A DNA stretch of 45,701 nt from an uncultured Ilumatobacter sp. (GTDB lineage Bacteria > Actinomycetota > Acidimicrobiia > Acidimicrobiales > Ilumatobacteraceae), in assembly GCA_937919625.1 (NCBI GenBank), contig CALFRK010000076.1:1-45701 (forward strand), given 5' to 3'. Position numbers and translations under genes: made by a program. The notes under the pieces are model-generated. The model did no database searches, had not been told where the DNA came from, and saw nothing but the letters and a program-made list of their open reading frames with translations. Within the stretch, counting starts at the first letter, position 1, and every line of letters begins with the position of its first letter. This document shows positions 42,880 to 45,701 of this stretch, one piece after another.

Positions 42880-43938
42880 TCAGCGTGATTGGATTTCGCT
42901 GACCATCTCGGCCAGCAGGATCTCGTCGTCGGGATTCTCAACTGGAATCGAGAACTCGATCCGGTCGCACAGACCCTCGTATCGGGTGGCGACGGCATCG
43001 GCGATCGTGTCGTACGGGGCGACGACAGCGATCTCGTGCACCATCTCCTCGGTGACGTGATGCTCCATTTCGTCCCAGCGCTGCTGGCGTGACAACAACG
43101 AGAGGTGCTCGCCGATGTCGCCCCAACCGTGTAGATCGAACACAGCGCGGTAGGTGCGGGTCGAGGCGTAGAACGAGATCCGCGACCGCACCGTGCCGAC
43201 CTTCTGGGCGAGTTCGGCGTCGGTGCGTGCAGTCACGATCAGGGGAGAGGCGACCATCTCGATCGCATTGGCGTCGCGGCCGGTCTCGGCGGCGCCCTGG
43301 GCGACGGCCGGCTTCAGTATTTCGCTGATGTATCGGCGAGTGCAGATCGGATGTGGTCGCACGCCGTCGGCGTGACGGCCTGAAAGGCGTGCCATGTGAG
43401 CGTTGACCGCGGCCAGGTGGATCGGTGGAAGCGGGTAGTCGATCGGGCCCGGGTCGAACAGCGGGTTCATCAAGGTGAGGTTGTAGTGATCGCTGTGGTA
43501 GTCGAGCGGTGTGCGGTTTTGCCAGCAGGTCCACACTGCCTTCACGGCACCGATGTAGTCCTCGAGCCAGGGCCCGGGAGCACTCCACGGGACGCCGTAC
43601 CTGCGCTCGATGTGGCCTTTGACCTGAGTCCCCAGTCCGAGCCGAAAACGACCGCGGCTGGCGCGCTGCAGGGTCCAGGCGGTCATGGCCGTCACCGTGG
43701 GCGAACGCGGAAAGGCGATCGCTACCGCCGTCGTGAGATCAATCCGGTCGGTGGTTGTGGCGGCCATCGCCATCACGACGAACGGATCCTCCTTGGTCTC
43801 CGTCAGCACCAGGCCATCGAGCCCGAGACGTTCGACGAGCTCGGCGTCGTGGTGGACGCGGGTCATGTCGACCGGCTTCTCGGTTTGGCGGATGCCGGGA
43901 TCGACCTTGCCAAACGGGAGGTGTGTCTCGACCTGCAT
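42880..43938 (-). CDS. LLM-class F420-dependent oxidoreductase (TIGR03617-like), second copy
   Basis: 352 residues. VETHLPFGKVDPG, the strand DLTTAVAIAFPRSP, then RASRGRFRLGLGTQVKGHIE and VPWSAPGPWLEDYIGAVKAVW form the TIGR03617 signature, and VFDLHGWGDIGEHLS matches EIHGWGGLQDEL of the paralogue at 3064. It uses F420 (family knowledge); the substrate is unknown. It is convergent with the GNAT gene, with 399 bp of non-coding sequence upstream. Confidence 0.88.
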   Translation of the reverse strand: MQVETHLPFGKVDPGIRQTEKPVDMTRVHHDAELVERLGLDGLVLTETKEDPFVVMAMAATTTDRIDLTTAVAIAFPRSPTVTAMTAWTLQRASRGRFRLGLGTQVKGHIERRYGVPWSAPGPWLEDYIGAVKAVWTCWQNRTPLDYHSDHYNLTLMNPLFDPGPIDYPLPPIHLAAVNAHMARLSGRHADGVRPHPICTRRYISEILKPAVAQGAAETGRDANAIEMVASPLIVTARTDAELAQKVGTVRSRISFYASTRTYRAVFDLHGWGDIGEHLSLLSRQQRWDEMEHHVTEEMVHEIAVVAPYDTIADAVATRYEGLCDRIEFSIPVENPDDEILLAEMVSEIQSR

Positions 43939-44337
43939 GGCGGCGACGTTAGCGCCGCTCCGCGGCCTCCCGAGAACCGGATGACCACCACCATCCGCTC
44001 GATCGAAGTTGTCCCAGGTCGAAAGGGCACTCTGCCAGATCGTGAAGCCTCGATGAGAATACGGATGGTGAAGTGGTCACCACGTTCTGGCCACACACAG
44101 TGTTCAGAACCTCTACAGTGTGTCGCAGCGTGGTTCCGAAAGCAAGTCTTTCGACCTGAGTTGACTAAACCTCGACATTTACCGGCAGTTCTGTGGGCCC
44201 ATTGTCAGAGCGTCTGGGGCGGATCGGCGATGCTGCCAGAGCGAAAGTGCCGCCGATCACGCAGACCGCCGATAGGCCGCGGCGCCCTGCCAGCCGTACG
44301 ACACTCCAACCTGACCTGGCGTTAGCACCACAAACGC
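43939..44337. other. 399-bp intergenic region
   Basis: It separates the F420 oxidoreductase from the selenoprotein gene, both on the minus strand. No convincing frame or tRNA fold was found on either strand. It holds GTGGTCACCAC (44073-44083) and a weak hairpin CGAAAG-CAAGT-CTTTCG (44137-44153), and presumably the oxidoreductase promoter. Confidence 0.5.
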
Positions 44338-44916
44338 TCAGTCAGGTGAGCTGTTTGGAACGGACACCACGGCGGCGATCACATCTGCGATCGGCGGTCG
44401 GTGGTCCGGGCCTGACGGGAGCCAAAGCCGGTGCAGTCGGCCCGTGCGGTCGATCACGGCGTCGGCCCCGAGCTGGCGCGTGTCAGCGGCAGGCCGTTGG
44501 AGCCTCCGCCCTTCGCGCATTAGATGCACATACATGGCGATCGTGCCGGGCGACCAGACATCGCGGATCGAGCCGCGCCCAACTCCGAGCAAGTGATACA
44601 GCGCACGCTGGGCGTCGGCCAGCACGGGGAACGGAACATCGAGGTGCTTTCGGTAGGCGGCAAGCTGCGATGGATCGTGCGCAAACGTGACAACGACCGG
44701 CAGTGCATCACCCATTTGTTCGAGGTGATCGCGCACGGCGATCACGTGCTCTTGGCACGGCAGTCAAGCAAGGTGGCGATGCAGCACCAGCAGCAGAGGT
44801 CTGCCGCGGTGGTCACTGAACTGCCACGGGTTGCGTTCATGATCGACGAGCGGGATATCAGGGAGGAGTTCGCCTTTGTTGATCGTGTCGGGGCCGATCG
44901 TGACGTGGTTACTCAT
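44338..44916 (-). CDS. Selenocysteine-containing AhpC/TSA-type redoxin (TGA at codon 51 read as Sec)
   Basis: 192 residues from the ATG at 44916. The frame reads GRPLLLVLHRHLA, then TGA (44766-44764), then LPCQEHVIAVRDHLEQM. Peroxiredoxin-like proteins of this type have RHxxCxxCxEHV, so TGA is at the first Cys of CxxC (Sec51, Cys54). The fold continues normally on both sides: LPDIPLVDHERNPWQFSDHRG before, VVVTFAHDP, FPVLADAQRALYHLLGV and a C-terminal strand after. A perfect 8-bp hairpin with loop CGUGC follows. The start overlaps the stop of the DUF427-thioredoxin gene by 8 nt (ATGAGTAA), so they are coupled. No conventional frame covers the whole protein. Likely a cytoplasmic peroxide or disulfide reductase. 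Confidence 0.85.
44725..44745 (-). promoter_or_regulatory. Candidate bacterial SECIS element 2
   Basis: GTGATCGC and GCGATCAC are perfect 8-bp arms with loop CGTGC (44737-44733). Twenty-six nt separate the TGA from the loop. The loop is identical to that of element 1. Confidence 0.8.
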
Positions 44917-45661
44917 GCGTGGTTCTGCAGGGCGTCGTCGATGCCGAATCGTGCGCCAGCGAACCAGCATGGCGAACCAGTTGTTCGAGCCGACGACGGC
45001 TGGGCAGCCCAGTCTCGCGATCGATCTCGTTGCCTCCAGCGTCGAGTACGACGATCGTCGGAATGCTCATGATGTTGAATGCCGAGGCTATGCCGGGGCT
45101 GTCGTCAATATCGACCCGGACGAACTGAAGCGCTGAGGTCGAGTGCTCGATGGAGACACGGTCGAACAGTGGGTGAAGTGTCTTGCAGGGGCCGCACCAT
45201 GGTGCCCAGAAGTCGGCGATCGTGACCTGTCCGTCGAGAGCAGCAAAGAACGAATCGTCATCGAGGTCGTGTACTGGAGCGTCGATGTGGTGGGTAACGG
45301 TCGAGCGCGACGGATGCTCGTGTGAGGGGTCGCGGCGGAAACGATCGAACAGCGACCGGCGTCGCCCGGCGTTGCCCTCGTCTTCGATCTTGACGCCTGG
45401 CCCAAAAGCGATTCGACCCTCGATGCTGCGCGCCGCTTCCGACGTCGATGGGTAGTACCACGCCGCATCGAGGTAGGACTGCCCGTTGATTTCGAGCGAG
45501 TAGTACGCCGCTCGGCCCTTCCACCCACACACTGTGGTGGTGTCGCTGGATACTAGGAAGGCCTGTTTGACGGCACCGGCCGGAAAGTAGTGATTGCGAT
45601 CGATGACGACGGTGTCGTCAGAGTCGGCGACGACCTCGCCGTTCCAGATTGCTCGGACCAT
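44909..45661 (-). CDS. DUF427-thioredoxin fusion protein
   Basis: 250 residues. Residues 1-95 are a DUF427 domain (VRAIWNGEVVADSDDTVVID, YFPAGAVKQAFLVSSDTTTVCGWKGRAAYY split over about 20-55, WYYPSTSEAARSIEGRIAF). A basic, Arg-rich linker (about 100-125) leads to a thioredoxin domain with WCGPCK (Cys156, Cys159), VRVDIDDSPGIASAF and SIPTIVVLD. It is upstream of and overlaps the selenocysteine redoxin gene, so it may reduce it (inference). DUF427 function is unknown. The start has AAAGG about 10 nt upstream. Confidence 0.92.
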   Translation of the reverse strand: MVRAIWNGEVVADSDDTVVIDRNHYFPAGAVKQAFLVSSDTTTVCGWKGRAAYYSLEINGQSYLDAAWYYPSTSEAARSIEGRIAFGPGVKIEDEGNAGRRRSLFDRFRRDPSHEHPSRSTVTHHIDAPVHDLDDDSFFAALDGQVTIADFWAPWCGPCKTLHPLFDRVSIEHSTSALQFVRVDIDDSPGIASAFNIMSIPTIVVLDAGGNEIDRETGLPSRRRLEQLVRHAGSLAHDSASTTPCRTTHE

Positions 45662-45675
45662 GTCGCAGATACCTT

Positions 45676-45701
45676 TCTCGAACTTCGGGTCTCGAACTTC
45701 G
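45676..45701. repeat. 12-bp direct repeat upstream of the DUF427-thioredoxin gene
   Basis: TCTCGAACTTCG occurs twice with a 14-bp period, the second copy touching the window end. It lies 15-40 nt before the start, where an activator or repressor could bind; more copies may lie beyond the edge. Confidence 0.5.

Noticed and set aside
44193-44337. Possible plus-strand gene start at GTG 44193
   Set aside because: The frame runs antisense into the selenoprotein gene and its amino-acid use is atypical.

Overview
This is a GC-rich actinobacterial chromosome segment. Lineage is inferred, not proven: an Acidimicrobiia (Ilumatobacter-like) organism fits best. Signs are the high GC, GTG starts and 1-8 nt gene overlaps, two F420-type luciferase-like oxidoreductases plus an F420-type PPOX protein, a BTAD-type regulator fused to a kinase, and the conserved comEA-comEC, holA, rpsT/lepA housekeeping block. 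No rRNA, tRNA, CRISPR array, insertion sequence or prophage was seen.

Layout. 1-5.2 kb: an exported Ala-rich protein ending in His-Glu-Asp-Glu repeats (cut by the window edge), an OmpR-type two-component system, an F420-type oxidoreductase and a zinc/manganese-type binding lipoprotein. 5.2-9.6 kb: PAC2 protein, thioredoxin-TPR protein, comEA, a small membrane protein and comEC. 9.6-13.4 kb: GH20 hexosaminidase, nagB and nagA, overlapping genes that take chitin or peptidoglycan amino sugars to fructose-6-phosphate. 13.5-18.6 kb: holA, two membrane proteins, rpsT, lepA and a PPOX protein. 18.7-27.7 kb: accessory region with a protein carrying a contractile-injection-system-type leader motif, a GYD protein, an approximately 1,800-residue BTAD/kinase/STAND-NTPase/WD40 signalling protein with a frameshift near its C terminus, a secreted propeller-like protein, and gene remnants. 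27.7-30.1 kb: photolyase, a selenocysteine redoxin and a cupin remnant. 30.1-41.4 kb: catabolic region with paaABCDE, a lactonase-like metallohydrolase, a malonyl-CoA-synthetase-type ligase, a Baeyer-Villiger monooxygenase, a ketopantoate-reductase-like enzyme, an HSL-type esterase and a benzoate-CoA-ligase-type enzyme. 41.4-45.7 kb: tag glycosylase, a GNAT, a second F420-type oxidoreductase, a second selenocysteine redoxin and a DUF427-thioredoxin fusion.

The main discovery is two independent redoxin genes (29195-29857 plus strand; 44338-44916 minus strand) in which an in-frame TGA replaces the first cysteine of the CxxC active site. Each TGA is followed, 20 or 26 nt later, by the apical loop of a hairpin, and both loops have the same sequence, CGUGC. 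This is the expected form of bacterial selenocysteine insertion elements. A standard gene caller would truncate or miss both genes. The second is translationally coupled to the thioredoxin fusion, which suggests a redox partner pair.

Other structure includes a small family of intergenic palindromes with core GTGyCnGrCAC, an 8-bp tandem repeat, and palindromes upstream of comEA, nagA/holA and the response regulator.
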